A DNA stretch of 64,000 nucleotides from CAIWTU01 sp963815135 (GCA_963815135.1 CAWFFO010000007.1:1-64000), one strand, 5' to 3'; counted from the stretch's first letter, positions 46,430 to 55,627 are shown. Translations and numbers: made by a program. The notes: generated from the letters alone by a model not told the origin.

Positions 46430-46744
46430 TCATTCCCCTTTGAAGAAGCTTTTTATGTCCCGTCCCATCTGTCTGAATGCATCACCGGTTCTGGTACCCA
46501 CATCCCTGAACCATTCCCCGGCAGACCTGCCTGTATTCTTTGCCGCGTGGCCTGTATCCGTTCCCATCTTTTTGAAACCGCGGCCGACTTCCTTGCCACC
46601 TTCCTTGAAAGCCTGACCGGTTTCCTTGCCCATTTTTTCGAATCCCTGACCGATTTCCTTGCCGCTTTCCTTCAGGCTATTATCGGCCCAGCCCGGCGCG
46701 GCAAGAAAAACTGCCATGATTACGGTTGCAATAATGATTCGCAT
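46430..46744 (-). CDS. Small exported amphipathic-repeat protein
   Basis: 104 residues with a signal peptide (MRIIIATVIMAVFLAAPGWA). The mature part consists of imperfect 11-residue repeats of the form KE-x-G-x-x-FEKMGKETG (GQGFEKMGKETG, GRGFKKMGTDTG, GDAFRQMGRD). Such repeats make amphipathic helices like those of LEA or apolipoprotein-type proteins and may coat membranes or protect them under stress. That role is inference only. Ribosome-binding site GGAGGAAAT. Confidence 0.6.
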   Translation of the reverse strand: MRIIIATVIMAVFLAAPGWADNSLKESGKEIGQGFEKMGKETGQAFKEGGKEVGRGFKKMGTDTGHAAKNTGRSAGEWFRDVGTRTGDAFRQMGRDIKSFFKGE

Positions 46745-46778
46745 TGTATTTCCTCCAGTTGAAACTCCGCTAAGTGTA

Positions 46779-48173
46779 TCACTGCCGAGATATTACGTCA
46801 AAAGTCGGGTTGCCTGTTGCTTCACCATCTTTTTCTTCCAACTGTCTAAGGCAATCTTTACGGATATCGGAGCTTTCAGGGATTTTCTCCTTTGCAAGAA
46901 GATCGTTCGGCCCCTTACGCAGGATATTGTAGGCGAGGTTTGTAAAGCGCCCTTTGGGATTTTTCATGACCCTCGAAAAGATGGCCGGCCATGTGTATGC
47001 CTCTTTCCTTGCTTCGAGCCAACCCCGGTAGAGACGTTCCGGAGTCATATTTTTAGGCCTGAACACCACCTCGGAGTGATTGTAGCGCTGCCAGTCCTTG
47101 TGGAGGAGCCGACCCTCCTGTTCGAATCTGTTAAATAGTGCGGTGCCGGGGTAGGGGGTAAGGAGGTTAAAGGTAGGCAGGCTCGGGGCACATTCCTCCA
47201 GGAATCGTACCGTTTTCTCGAAGATGCTTTCGTCGTGGTCATCGAAACCGAATATAAACGAAGTTTCAAGAACTATTCCCGCGTCACGGACCCGTTTGAT
47301 GAGATCGGCGGGAGTTTTGCCTGCCCCTGTCTTTGGATGTTTTGAGTGGAGTCCGGATACGGATTCTATGCCGACGAAGATGCCTATGCAACCGGAATCG
47401 GCAACAAGCCTGACCAACTCGGGGTCTTCGGCGAAACGGAGGTTTGATTGTCCGCCCCAACGGAGTCCAAGCTCCTTCATCCCCGCGAGGATTGGTTTTG
47501 CCCTATGCGGGTCGCCAAGCAGGTTGTCGTCCAGGAAAACGGTAAGCTTTCTTTTGAATGAGCTCAGCTCTGCCAGGATATCTTCGGGCTCACGGTAGCG
47601 GAAGGTATTTCCAAAATAAGGGGTGACGATGCAGAACGGGCAGTCATAAGGGCAGCCACGGCTGGCCTGCAGGGTCTGGGTGGTGAGATAGCGTTTTCCC
47701 GCGAAAATATTCCTTCCTGGCCATGGTAAGGCCAGTCGGTCGCTGCCCGGCAACGGGGCACGGTAAACCGGCTTCATATTTCCAGCCAGGAAATCAGCCA
47801 GAAGAGTCTCCCAGATGGGCTCCGCTTCGCCAATTACCACGGCATCTGCGTGGGCACCGGCCTCTTCAGGTAGGACGGTCGGATGGATGCCTCCCAGGAC
47901 CACCGGTACCCGACGCCTCCGGAATTCGTCGGCGATTTCATAGGCCCGAACTGCCTGGTGGGTCATGGCCGTAATGCCCACCAGGGAAAAATCTCCGTCA
48001 AAAGGGACCTCGCCATGGACCTCATCGGCAAGTACCACTTCCCAGGATAAGGGGGTTGCAGCTGCAACCTGCTTCAGGGACAAGGAGGGAAGCTGAAAAT
48101 AGCGGGCCCAACCCAGTTTGTGGGTTGCCGGATATACCAGAAGCAGCCTGTGGGGCGGAGATATTCTGCTCAT
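46779..48173 (-). CDS. B12-binding radical SAM protein
   Basis: 464 residues from the ATG at 48173, which overlaps the stop of the upstream gene (ATGA), so the two are translationally coupled. The cobalamin-binding part has SLVGITAMTHQAVRAYEIAD and VVLGGIHPTVLPEE. The radical-SAM cluster motif is SRGCPYDCPFCIV near residue 165, and YPGTALFNRFEQEGRL and HSEVVFRPKNM lie in the BchE/DUF4070-type C-terminal region. It is most like the enzyme at 1435-2850. Relatives modify hopanoids, porphyrins or antibiotics; the substrate here is unknown. Confidence 0.85.
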   Translation of the reverse strand: MSRISPPHRLLLVYPATHKLGWARYFQLPSLSLKQVAAATPLSWEVVLADEVHGEVPFDGDFSLVGITAMTHQAVRAYEIADEFRRRRVPVVLGGIHPTVLPEEAGAHADAVVIGEAEPIWETLLADFLAGNMKPVYRAPLPGSDRLALPWPGRNIFAGKRYLTTQTLQASRGCPYDCPFCIVTPYFGNTFRYREPEDILAELSSFKRKLTVFLDDNLLGDPHRAKPILAGMKELGLRWGGQSNLRFAEDPELVRLVADSGCIGIFVGIESVSGLHSKHPKTGAGKTPADLIKRVRDAGIVLETSFIFGFDDHDESIFEKTVRFLEECAPSLPTFNLLTPYPGTALFNRFEQEGRLLHKDWQRYNHSEVVFRPKNMTPERLYRGWLEARKEAYTWPAIFSRVMKNPKGRFTNLAYNILRKGPNDLLAKEKIPESSDIRKDCLRQLEEKDGEATGNPTFDVISRQ

Positions 48174-49615
48174 GCCCGCCGCCCGTTGCAAATGTGCTTC
48201 GGTGTGGAGCCAGGATGCGTCGCCAGATATTCCCGCAGGTAGGTCTGGGGATTCATCATAGCCTGGGTCCGGCGCAGTACCCTGATTATGTATGGAATCT
48301 GCAGGGGCTGGACTTGACGAAGCCAGTCGGACATTTTTTTATCACCCGAGGTGTTGAGAATTGAACGTCGCCAGGTTTCCGCGTACAATTCGCAGAAACG
48401 TTCGGCGCCGAGTCGAGGCTCCCAGAGAAGGTGGTGCATATCGAAGTCGGACCAGGGATGTCCTGCCGCACGATGACCGATTTCCTTGTAAGAATCGGTT
48501 CCCGGCAGGGGCGTCAGGAGAGTGAAGCCGGAGCGCTGTAACCCATGGCTTGCAACAAAGTCCCACAATTCACGGAATTCGTCTTCAGTCCAGTCCGGAT
48601 CGATCAGGAAGTTGCCGTTTATGCCATAGCGGTGGGAGCGGGCAATAGCGACTGCGTCAAGGCTTTCCCGCACGCCCGCGTCTTTGGAAATACCGGTCAA
48701 CGCACGGTCGCTGGCGAACTCGAATCCGAGGAAAATGTCAAAATCCTTTGCCAGGGGACGCCAGGCTTCAAGCAGGTCCGCGTTCCTAGAGATCATGTCA
48801 GTCCTGCTCTGTACCAGGATCCAGCGTTTGTGGATACCACGTTTTTTCAGGGCGGCAGCAAGTTCGAAGCTACGGGACGGGTTGTTCCAGAAAAGGTCGT
48901 CAGCCACGAAAATCGAATCACCCGTCGTTGCGAAGTCCTCCACAACGGCTCCGATGCTCCGTTCGCGGCACGTGCGGTCGTACAGCTGCCAGACTGAACA
49001 GAAAGAACAGCGGAAGGGGCAGCCGCGGGCCGTTTCGATCAGCCAGACCGGTTTGAAAAGAAGACAATGGTAACCGGACCGGTGCCGGTCAACGAGTTTC
49101 CGGGCCGGGAGAGGTACCAGATCGAGACTGGTTCTTTGCGGGAGTGGCTGCGTTGCAATCCAACCCTCCATGGTCCTGAGTTTCAGGGCCGGAACCTCGG
49201 ATACCGGAATTCCTTTTTCGAGAGCTTCCGCAAGAGCAGGTACGATCTCTTCCCCGTCATCGAGTGATATCGCATCTATGCAGTCCTGCTCCAGTGGGGC
49301 GGAGTAGGCCATTGCCGCGTGACCTCCTACCAGTATAAACGCATCGGGTGCCGCTCGCCGGACCTCACGGGCCGTTTCCACAACGCGGTCGTACTCCAAT
49401 GCATGGAGACAGGAGATACCCACAATGCGGGGGCGGGTGCGCCGCACCCAGGCTGTTGCCCCGGGCCGGAAGCGGAGGTCTGCAATTGTGACGCCATGAC
49501 CCCTTGAAATAAGGGCAGCCGCCACATATTCAAGACCGAGCGGCTCAACGCGAAAAAAAGGCCCGAGGCCGAACTGTTCGTTTCCCGGATTAGGACGCAG
49601 GAGAAGAATATTCAT
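48170..49615 (-). CDS. B12-binding radical SAM protein, HpnR-like
   Basis: 481 residues from the ATG at 49615 (MNILLLRPNPGNEQFGLGPF). FRVEPLGLEYVAAALISRGH and VGISCLHALEYDRV form the cobalamin-binding domain; the cluster motif is ARGCPFRCSFCSVWQLYDR near residue 205. The EPLGLE start and CSFCSVW core recall HpnR, the hopanoid C-3 methylase, but I cannot confirm this without comparison. It forms an overlapping pair with the next radical-SAM gene, so they probably act in one pathway. A small gene at 49686-50048 lies upstream in the same direction. Confidence 0.8.
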   Translation of the reverse strand: MNILLLRPNPGNEQFGLGPFFRVEPLGLEYVAAALISRGHGVTIADLRFRPGATAWVRRTRPRIVGISCLHALEYDRVVETAREVRRAAPDAFILVGGHAAMAYSAPLEQDCIDAISLDDGEEIVPALAEALEKGIPVSEVPALKLRTMEGWIATQPLPQRTSLDLVPLPARKLVDRHRSGYHCLLFKPVWLIETARGCPFRCSFCSVWQLYDRTCRERSIGAVVEDFATTGDSIFVADDLFWNNPSRSFELAAALKKRGIHKRWILVQSRTDMISRNADLLEAWRPLAKDFDIFLGFEFASDRALTGISKDAGVRESLDAVAIARSHRYGINGNFLIDPDWTEDEFRELWDFVASHGLQRSGFTLLTPLPGTDSYKEIGHRAAGHPWSDFDMHHLLWEPRLGAERFCELYAETWRRSILNTSGDKKMSDWLRQVQPLQIPYIIRVLRRTQAMMNPQTYLREYLATHPGSTPKHICNGRRA

Positions 49616-49685
49616 TTTATTCAGCCTTTTATGATTGTGGAGCGGGTTTCCGATAATTACTGCTGGCAAGCGGGGTTGTCAGATT

Positions 49686-50048
49686 TCAACTGAGGTCCTG
49701 AATGCGGGCTTGCGCCATAGCCTCTTCAATTTCCCCGGGAAGGCTGTATATTATGAATCCGTTTTCGATGTAAATATTTGCGAAAAAGGCAAAAAATATC
49801 TGGTATTCACCTTTTTTATATTCAATCCTGCGCTGAATGATTTCCCTGATAGCGTTGGCCACTGCCTCCATTTCGCCGAGGCCGCACTCACTCATCAAAT
49901 CGGCGAGCGGTTTCTCGTAGGAATTCCGGGGACCTTCCTCAATGATTATATTCAGGGCGTTTTCGAACAGCGACTTGAAGACGGCGATGGCGGAAGATGA
50001 AAGTTGCGAACCGAATGCCGACAGATTAATTTCCGATATTTCACCCAT
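49686..50048 (-). CDS. Hypothetical protein
   Basis: 120 residues, MGEISEINLSAFGSQLSSSA, with predicted helices (FKSLFENALNIIIEE and AVANAIREIIQRRIEY). The ribosome-binding site GGAGGTCAC is strong. It lies 70 bases before the HpnR-like radical-SAM gene on the same strand and could be the first gene of that operon. Family not recognised; cytosolic, no signal or membrane segment. Confidence 0.55.
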   Translation of the reverse strand: MGEISEINLSAFGSQLSSSAIAVFKSLFENALNIIIEEGPRNSYEKPLADLMSECGLGEMEAVANAIREIIQRRIEYKKGEYQIFFAFFANIYIENGFIIYSLPGEIEEAMAQARIQDLS

Positions 50049-50337
50049 TGTGACCTCCTGAAAATTTTTCGCAGTATATCACACACCGGGGTAAAGACAA
50101 TAATAATTGACGCGACTGCATGATCTGTAGCGGCTGAAGCGGCGCATTCACTTTAGATGCGAAGCGGAACTGCACTCCTAAGTGTATTAACTGAAGAAAT
50201 GACATGAAATTATATTTCAGAGTATTATGTACAATTAATTTGTAATCTGTTATTTTAAAGTCAGCCACAGACCGGATGATATATAAGCAGTTTGCATGGC
50301 CTAAAAGTTAACCGGAAAAGTTGATATGGGGGCATGA
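50049..50337. other. Intergenic, divergent
   Basis: About 290 AT-rich bases between the divergent genes at 50048 and 50338; promoters for both are expected here. No repeat or gene recognised. Confidence 0.5.
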
Positions 50338-50943
50338 ATGAAAATGCTTATCAATCTGGGCAGTCTGCTTCTGGGGACGGCCCTTAAAAAGCAGCTCTCG
50401 GCTGAAGTGCAGGAATTTGAAATTCTCACCATCGCCGATATCCGGGACGCCGAAACTTTTATCCCCGATTTTATCATTGCTGACTGTCATACCTTACGGC
50501 GGAACATTCCGATTCCACATAATGGAACAAAGATCATACTTGTCGATTACGGTCTTGGAGAAGATGAGATATCTTCTCTTCTCCTCTCATACAAAATAGA
50601 CGGAATTCTTTCAACCAGAACTGATCTGTGTCTTTTTAAGAAAGCAATCCAGGCTATCAGTGAGGGGCAGATCTGGATTGACAACAGTAAGGTCAAGGCG
50701 CTGGTCCAGCATGCTGAAACAGTCAATGGGCAGAACATGAATGAAGGATTAAGCAAAAAAGAACGTGAAATCGTTATTCTCATCTCTCGGGGGATGACAA
50801 ACAGGGAAATTGCATCCAAGCTGTTCATCAGCGAGCAGACGGTCAAGACACATATCAGCCGAGTTTTCAGGAAATTGAATGTTTCGCGACGTTCACAACT
50901 GGTTCCGATGGCGATGAAATTGAGAATTTCAGAGAACGCATGA
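50338..50943 (+). CDS. LuxR-type transcriptional regulator with receiver-like domain
   Basis: 201 residues. The N-terminal 120 residues resemble a receiver domain (PDFIIADCHTLRRN, TKIILVDYGLGEDEISS), but the usual phospho-acceptor context is altered, so it may respond to something other than phosphorylation. The C-terminus is a clear LuxR/NarL helix-turn-helix: LSKKEREIVILISRGMTNRE, then IASKLFISEQTVKTHISRV. It is not next to a kinase. The ATG at 50338 has GGGGGCAT upstream. Confidence 0.85.
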   Translation: MKMLINLGSLLLGTALKKQLSAEVQEFEILTIADIRDAETFIPDFIIADCHTLRRNIPIPHNGTKIILVDYGLGEDEISSLLLSYKIDGILSTRTDLCLFKKAIQAISEGQIWIDNSKVKALVQHAETVNGQNMNEGLSKKEREIVILISRGMTNREIASKLFISEQTVKTHISRVFRKLNVSRRSQLVPMAMKLRISENA

Positions 50944-51245
50944 TCCCTGCTCTGTCCCCCTGTCTATCTTTACAATCTTGTCCTATGTTCAGACCAATTG
51001 CTTACCAATAGTAGTACCCTCTTTATCCTCAAAATAAATAACCGTTCGGTTGATTGTCACTTTGTTATTTATGTTATAAATTTTTAACCTTGGGAGGGGT
51101 GCTATGCATTTTTGTATAGTCTTCATTCGCCAGGGGGCGCGGAACAGCTGAATTTAGAAGTGCGCGTGTCTGCGCATGGTATTAGCGTCTGTTTTTGAGG
51201 CGGAAATACCTTTAAAAGAAGGAAAAAAATTATTGGAGGTAGAAG
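50944..51245. other. Intergenic; possible 15-codon leader peptide
   Basis: About 300 bases. GGGAGGGGTGCT precedes an ATG at about 51104 opening a 15-codon frame (MHFCIVFIRQGARNS). It is followed by a GTGCGCGTGTCTGCGCAT hairpin and a second ribosome site, TTGGAGGTAG, for the next gene. The short frame could be a leader or chance. An AT-rich stretch at 51040-51090 may hold the promoter. Confidence 0.35.
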
Positions 51246-51569
51246 ATGAAAATTCGTAATTTTGTAAAGGTAATTGTTCTTTTCGCGTGTCTGTTCGGCA
51301 TTACGGCACTTTCGTGGTCGGATAACACCGTACCTGCCGCTCAGGATGCACAAGGCATAGTTGGTGAAGATGCCATTGTTGCGCAGATCGACAATCAAAA
51401 GGTGACATTGAAGTCGTCAAATGGCGAGAGCAGGGAAGTTACCGTGTCGCTGAATGATGTCGCAAATCTCAAAGTCGGCGACAAGGTAAAGGTTCAGGGA
51501 AACAATGTAACAAAGCTTGATGCGATGCCCGGTGCAACCGATCAGCATGCACAGGACCCGAAACCCTGA
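51246..51569 (+). CDS. Small periplasmic protein
   Basis: 107 residues with a signal peptide ending near ALSWS (residue 25). The mature part DAIVAQIDNQKVTLKSSNGE and NLKVGDKVKVQGNNVTKL resembles small periplasmic beta-barrel proteins of the DUF1344/OB-like kind. Ribosome-binding site TTGGAGGTAG. It is preceded by the hairpin and leader-like region and followed by several strong hairpins. Confidence 0.65.
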   Translation: MKIRNFVKVIVLFACLFGITALSWSDNTVPAAQDAQGIVGEDAIVAQIDNQKVTLKSSNGESREVTVSLNDVANLKVGDKVKVQGNNVTKLDAMPGATDQHAQDPKP

Positions 51570-52112
51570 TCAAGAGCGGGCGAACAGTCTGCAACGGCCG
51601 TAAGTAGACCGGATCGGATATTGTTTCACCGGTTCCGGATTGTTTTGCAGAAAAAGTAAAGCCCGCCTTTACAGGCTCGAGATATGTGAGAGCCGGCCTG
51701 TACGGCATGCCGGTGCAAAAGACAACCCCTTCCCCATAATTGTCTTTTTACCCCTGCAACAGCATGTAGTGTCTTAGGCAATAAACAGATAAATTACATT
51801 TGACAGGAACCCATAAAGCCGGTTTCCGTACAAAACGGCAAACCGGCTTTATGGAAACCCTCCCTTGACGGATAAAAACGTTCTCGCAATACAGTCACCC
51901 GTAGGTATTCCATTTTCTCAATAAATTCCCTTCAGACAGCAGATCTCAATATTTCACGTAAAATCGCCTCTCTATTTTGTGGTAATATTTAGATTATGTG
52001 AATATACCGTATCAAGCGCATGCTGTGAAAAAGCGCAATATCGGATTTTCCGGCTAAAAGCAATAATACGGAACCGCTTACAAGTATGGATTCAGAGGAC
52101 AGTCGGTTAATT
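51570..52112. repeat. Hairpin-rich intergenic region
   Basis: About 540 bases without a gene. CCATAAAGCCGGTTT (51811-51825) pairs perfectly with AAACCGGCTTTATGG (51840-51854), with a nested CCGT/ACGG, making a 19-bp stem. Further up, GTAAAG/CTTTAC (51656-51672) and TACAGGC/GCCTGTA form shorter stems. The long stem may be a terminator for the preceding gene or a dispersed repeat. Confidence 0.6.
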
Positions 52113-52451
52113 ATGGGAAAACTGATTTTGTCGTTATTCATTCTGTTTTTTTTCATTTCGACCTCATCCGCCGGTGATATCCGGGGAAAGGGTTTGGAAA
52201 ACTTCCATTGCCCAACCGATCGCGACAAGTCTGATAAAAAATTTTCTAAGGAAGGTTCCGGTCTGAAGGGGTTTTCGGTTTTTTCTATTGAAGCACCTGT
52301 GCCTAAGGGAAGTGATACCAAAAAAAGCGGTAATTTGGCCGAAGATAAAGAATTCATGGATAGCCTTCGCATGTTTCTGGGGATTGGGGGATCAGCGGCT
52401 CCGGATTGTTTCAGGCCGCCGAGTGACAGGGGGGTGCTGAAAGACGAGTAA
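52113..52451 (+). CDS. Small exported hypothetical protein
   Basis: 112 residues from the ATG at 52113 (MGKLILSLFILFFFISTSSA), a clean signal peptide. The mature part is polar (GDIRGKGLENFHCPTDRDKS and PVPKGSDTKKSGN) with two Cys residues. It is probably periplasmic. Family not recognised; no strong ribosome-binding site is seen, so an in-frame ATG at 52086 remains possible. Confidence 0.5.
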   Translation: MGKLILSLFILFFFISTSSAGDIRGKGLENFHCPTDRDKSDKKFSKEGSGLKGFSVFSIEAPVPKGSDTKKSGNLAEDKEFMDSLRMFLGIGGSAAPDCFRPPSDRGVLKDE

Positions 52452-52517
52452 AGGCAGTCCCATCGGTTCCGGCCGGCTTTTTTTCAGGAAAAAAAGTCAG
52501 ACGGAATAGGTATTTCA

Positions 52518-53087
52518 TTAAGGGACTATTTCTATCGGGGTGCCGTTCGGTGTTAATCGCCAGATTTCGTCGATCTCCCTGTTGGTAACGGCAATGCAGC
52601 CCAGCGTCCAGTCTTTCAGAAATTTCCCCTTTCTGTCCATGATGCCATGAATCATGATGTCACTTCCGGGGGAAACGCCCCGCGCGGCCGCCTGCCGTTT
52701 GTCTCCCTCATCGGGATAGGAGATGTGGAGAGCTCGATGGTATTTACTGTCGGCTTTGCGGCTGTCAACGATATAGACTCCTTCCGGTGTTCTGCCATCG
52801 CCCTCGGTGGTTTTTTTCCCAACCGGTTCGCTGCCGAGTGAGATGTGGTATCTCTTCAGAGCTTTCCCTTTATAGAACAGAGTCATGCGTCGCATGCGTT
52901 TTTCTATCAATATCATGTCCGCCGTTACCTCGGGAAGCGGAGTCGGCTCGCTGCTTGAAAAATGTCCAGCGATCGGGCTCTGTGCATTTTCCGGGCGTAA
53001 TATATGATTGTTCCTTCGGTGCGTCAGAAATATTGCCGTTAGCAATAATAAAGCCATCAGCATAAGAAGGGGTCCGCTTTTTTTCAT
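52518..53087 (-). CDS. L,D-transpeptidase-fold protein (YafK-like)
   Basis: 189 residues with one N-terminal membrane anchor (LLMLMALLLLTAIFLTH). The YkuD domain has LIEKRMRRMTLFYKGKALKR, TPEGVYIVDSRK and the catalytic motif SDIMIHG followed by DWTLGCIAVTNREIDEIW with the nucleophilic Cys. The DWT-GCIAVTN form is typical of YafK-like members, some of which detach lipoprotein from peptidoglycan rather than cross-link it. It acts in the periplasm. The start is the ATG at 53087 with GGAGACGGATG context. Confidence 0.85.
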   Translation of the reverse strand: MKKSGPLLMLMALLLLTAIFLTHRRNNHILRPENAQSPIAGHFSSSEPTPLPEVTADMILIEKRMRRMTLFYKGKALKRYHISLGSEPVGKKTTEGDGRTPEGVYIVDSRKADSKYHRALHISYPDEGDKRQAAARGVSPGSDIMIHGIMDRKGKFLKDWTLGCIAVTNREIDEIWRLTPNGTPIEIVP

Positions 53088-53144
53088 CCGTCTCCCACCC
53101 CCGCCGAAATAAACGAATCGGATCTTTGGAATCAGTTGATGATT

Positions 53145-53690
53145 TTATTTACATACCGAACGGTCCTGTGCCCTTGTGTTTAAAGCAGATTCCGGAACCT
53201 CGGGAGAATAATTGAAACTATGCCCGGTAAAAGCCCTGACGGCAAACCAGATGAGAGAGCCGATTCCCCAGACGAGGCCGGTTACTACCCCTGCGTCAAT
53301 GATTCCCCGCCATGGCTGCGGCATGTGGTGAACAATGATAATGAGAACGATGATACCTGCCGTAAGGGAAAGGGATACGATCTGCCTCCGTCGCGTGGCG
53401 TGGAAATAGCCCATACAGAAAAGCGGCGCGAATACCAGATGCAGGGGCCTGGGATGCTCCTTAAGATAACGTGCACGGGCGGCCACCTGTGGCGAAAAAT
53501 GCATCTGGAAACCGCGGTATCCCTCAGCATGAGCCATGACCAATACGCTCAGCACCCATGCCAGCCAGTGATACCAGGTAAGCGGGACGGAGAAAGCCGC
53601 TGCGGCAAGTGGAGCCAGGCGGTAGACCGCGCTGCCCAAGAGCAGCAGAACTCCCAATATTCCCCATATTGCCCCGATTGTTCCGGTCAT
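53145..53690 (-). CDS. Membrane protein of unknown function
   Basis: 181 residues from the ATG at 53690 (MTGTIGAIWGILGVLLLLGS), preferred over 53708 because GGAGAATTT lies upstream. There are four or five membrane segments. The pattern HWLAWVLSVLVMAHAEGYRG with later FAPLFCMGYFHATRRR is conserved-looking, with His residues in or near membrane segments. Family not recognised. It lies between two other envelope genes on the same strand but with about 55- and 170-base gaps. Confidence 0.65.
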   Translation of the reverse strand: MTGTIGAIWGILGVLLLLGSAVYRLAPLAAAAFSVPLTWYHWLAWVLSVLVMAHAEGYRGFQMHFSPQVAARARYLKEHPRPLHLVFAPLFCMGYFHATRRRQIVSLSLTAGIIVLIIIVHHMPQPWRGIIDAGVVTGLVWGIGSLIWFAVRAFTGHSFNYSPEVPESALNTRAQDRSVCK

Positions 53691-53863
53691 AAATTCTCCA
53701 TCACGCAAAAAAAATAGAAATAAAGTATCGGTGTCGCGGATTTTTGCCCCTCTTTTGCTGAGTGCTCACTGCATAATAAATGAAACAGGCAGTTTATAAG
53801 AAAAGTCATGAGTACTTACAGCCATTCTCATTTTCTTGTCTAGCCCGTTTCCATAGCTGCCGA

Positions 53864-54304
53864 TCAAAATAAAACTATCAATGCAATGCCGCCCCCGATG
53901 ACGCCCAGGTTGGCGACTGCCGACATGGCATGCAGTTTTCTGAACCGGACCCGAAACGGATTGTCGGCGGGTGTGGTCTCGAAGGATGGTATCTCTTTTT
54001 TCAGTTCCACAGCGCGTGGTTCTATGACAAAGGCCTGAAACGCGGTAACTGCAAGCATGAAGGTAATTATCACAAACGAAGCCAGGGCATTTCTTCCGCG
54101 GGAGAAGACGAGACAGGTAAGTGCAACCGCCCCGCAGGCCAGTCCCCAGCGGAAGTAGCCCGGAAAAAGATTGCCGACGATACCTCCTGCCGTATCACGG
54201 GAGTAGGATTTGAAGATGGTCGGGGTCAATACTGCGGTAAACAGGAGCGATCCGCCGAACCAGCCGGCGACGGCAAGACGATAAAGTACGGTGGCTATAT
54301 TCAT
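53864..54304 (-). CDS. DUF4149-type membrane protein
   Basis: 146 residues with four membrane segments. It starts MNIATVLYRLAVAGWFGGSL and has VLTPTIFKSYSRDTAGGIVG near residue 25, and FRVRFRKLHAMSAVANLGVI near 117. This layout (a G-F/P-rich first helix, a soluble loop and an RFRxLHxxS motif) is that of DUF4149/TMEM205-like proteins of unknown function. Ribosome-binding site GAAAGGAAAG. Confidence 0.75.
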   Translation of the reverse strand: MNIATVLYRLAVAGWFGGSLLFTAVLTPTIFKSYSRDTAGGIVGNLFPGYFRWGLACGAVALTCLVFSRGRNALASFVIITFMLAVTAFQAFVIEPRAVELKKEIPSFETTPADNPFRVRFRKLHAMSAVANLGVIGGGIALIVLF

Positions 54305-54601
54305 GTCTTTCCTTTCTCTCTTCCGGGGGTTAAGGTAACCGGAAGTGCAAGGATAATCTTACCATGGTTTTCGTTCGGGTGTCTTGTTTCACAGCCCATC
54401 AGGTATCATTAACTGCTGGTTGCCGTGGAATTGCACCAATTCGCAGGAATAAAAAGCAAACCCTTTGAACACCTTTCTTTGAATATTTATACAAGTTCCG
54501 GAAGAAGGAAATTCAACTTGCAGGCATGTAAACATTTCCCCGGCTTATTGTTTATCTGTTTCACATCCAGACGGAAAAGATGAAACCCGATAGCCACCTA
54601 T
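54305..54601. other. Intergenic, no gene seen
   Basis: About 300 bases between two minus-strand genes. No open frame with a ribosome site and no strong hairpin recognised. Confidence 0.4.
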
Positions 54602-55627
54602 TCAGATGTCTGTGACCAGTTTGCCGGTTTTTTCCATCCTGAATCCCATGGCCTTGAGGCGGGATATGCGAAGGCGCATGGGTGGATGGGTGGCGAACAG
54701 GTTGGCTACAATACCTTCATTGTCAGTCAGTTTATGCCCCAGGGGGTCTGCGATGCAGAGATGAGCGCTGCCGCGGCTGACGGAACGGGTGGGTGTGACC
54801 GCTGTTTCAATTTTTTCCAGGGCCGAGGCGAGCGCAAGCGGGTTGCGTGTAAATTGAGCGGCTGTCGCGTCAGCGAGAAATTCCCGCGAACGGCTTACCC
54901 CGAGGGCAAGAAGTCGCGATACAAGCGGAGCTAATATTACACTCACCAGCCACAGGATGAGAACAAGAAGGGCAAGGGGATTTTTGCCGCGATCTCTTGA
55001 TCCGTATCCGGAACTCCCGTATCGATAACGCCCCCCCTTCCGGAGAATCCTCCCGGTCCAGTCGGAGACCAGCGCAAGGAAGCCGACCAGGGAAGCCAGC
55101 AGCGTCATGAGTCGGACGTCGCAGTTGCGGATGTGGCTCATCTCGTGGGCGACCACAGCCTGGAGTTCATCCCGGTCGAGGGTCGCCAGCAGTCCCTCAG
55201 TAACCGCCAAATGGGCGCGCCCGTCGATGCCGGTGGCAAGCGCGTTCGGGTCAGCATCGGGTATCACCCATATGCGGGGTCGTGAGACACCGGAGGCAAT
55301 TGACATCTCTTCCACCGTGTTGATCAGCATCTGTTCACCGGGTGTCTGCGCTGACAGGATCTCGCGGGCGCCGCAGGAACGGAGGACCTGCAAGGGACCG
55401 TTTCGCCAGCCTTCCAGCACGAGCCAGGTGCCCAGGAACAGGAAGACGATACCGAACCAGGGAATCGTATGCCTGTGATAGCCCATCCCGGCATGGGATG
55501 TTTCGAGATAAAAGGCCAGGTCGGCTCCGAAGCCTATCCAGGCGCAGAAAGCGAGAAAGATCGCAATCAGCGCGAGCGAGCGTCGCCGGTTGGCTTTCTG
55601 ATGCTCGAAGAGATTCGCACCGGTCAT
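54602..55627 (-). CDS. M48 family membrane zinc metalloprotease (HtpX-like)
   Basis: 341 residues. Two N-terminal membrane segments precede the protease domain. The zinc motif VVAHEMSHIRN near residue 159 (HExxH) is followed by two more membrane segments and the third-ligand region SRSREFLADATAAQ near 243. It is related to HtpX/Ste24, which degrade damaged membrane proteins. The gene overlaps the stop of the LemA gene (ATGA); LemA-M48 pairs are common and suggest joint action in envelope maintenance. Confidence 0.9.
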   Translation of the reverse strand: MTGANLFEHQKANRRRSLALIAIFLAFCAWIGFGADLAFYLETSHAGMGYHRHTIPWFGIVFLFLGTWLVLEGWRNGPLQVLRSCGAREILSAQTPGEQMLINTVEEMSIASGVSRPRIWVIPDADPNALATGIDGRAHLAVTEGLLATLDRDELQAVVAHEMSHIRNCDVRLMTLLASLVGFLALVSDWTGRILRKGGRYRYGSSGYGSRDRGKNPLALLVLILWLVSVILAPLVSRLLALGVSRSREFLADATAAQFTRNPLALASALEKIETAVTPTRSVSRGSAHLCIADPLGHKLTDNEGIVANLFATHPPMRLRISRLKAMGFRMEKTGKLVTDI

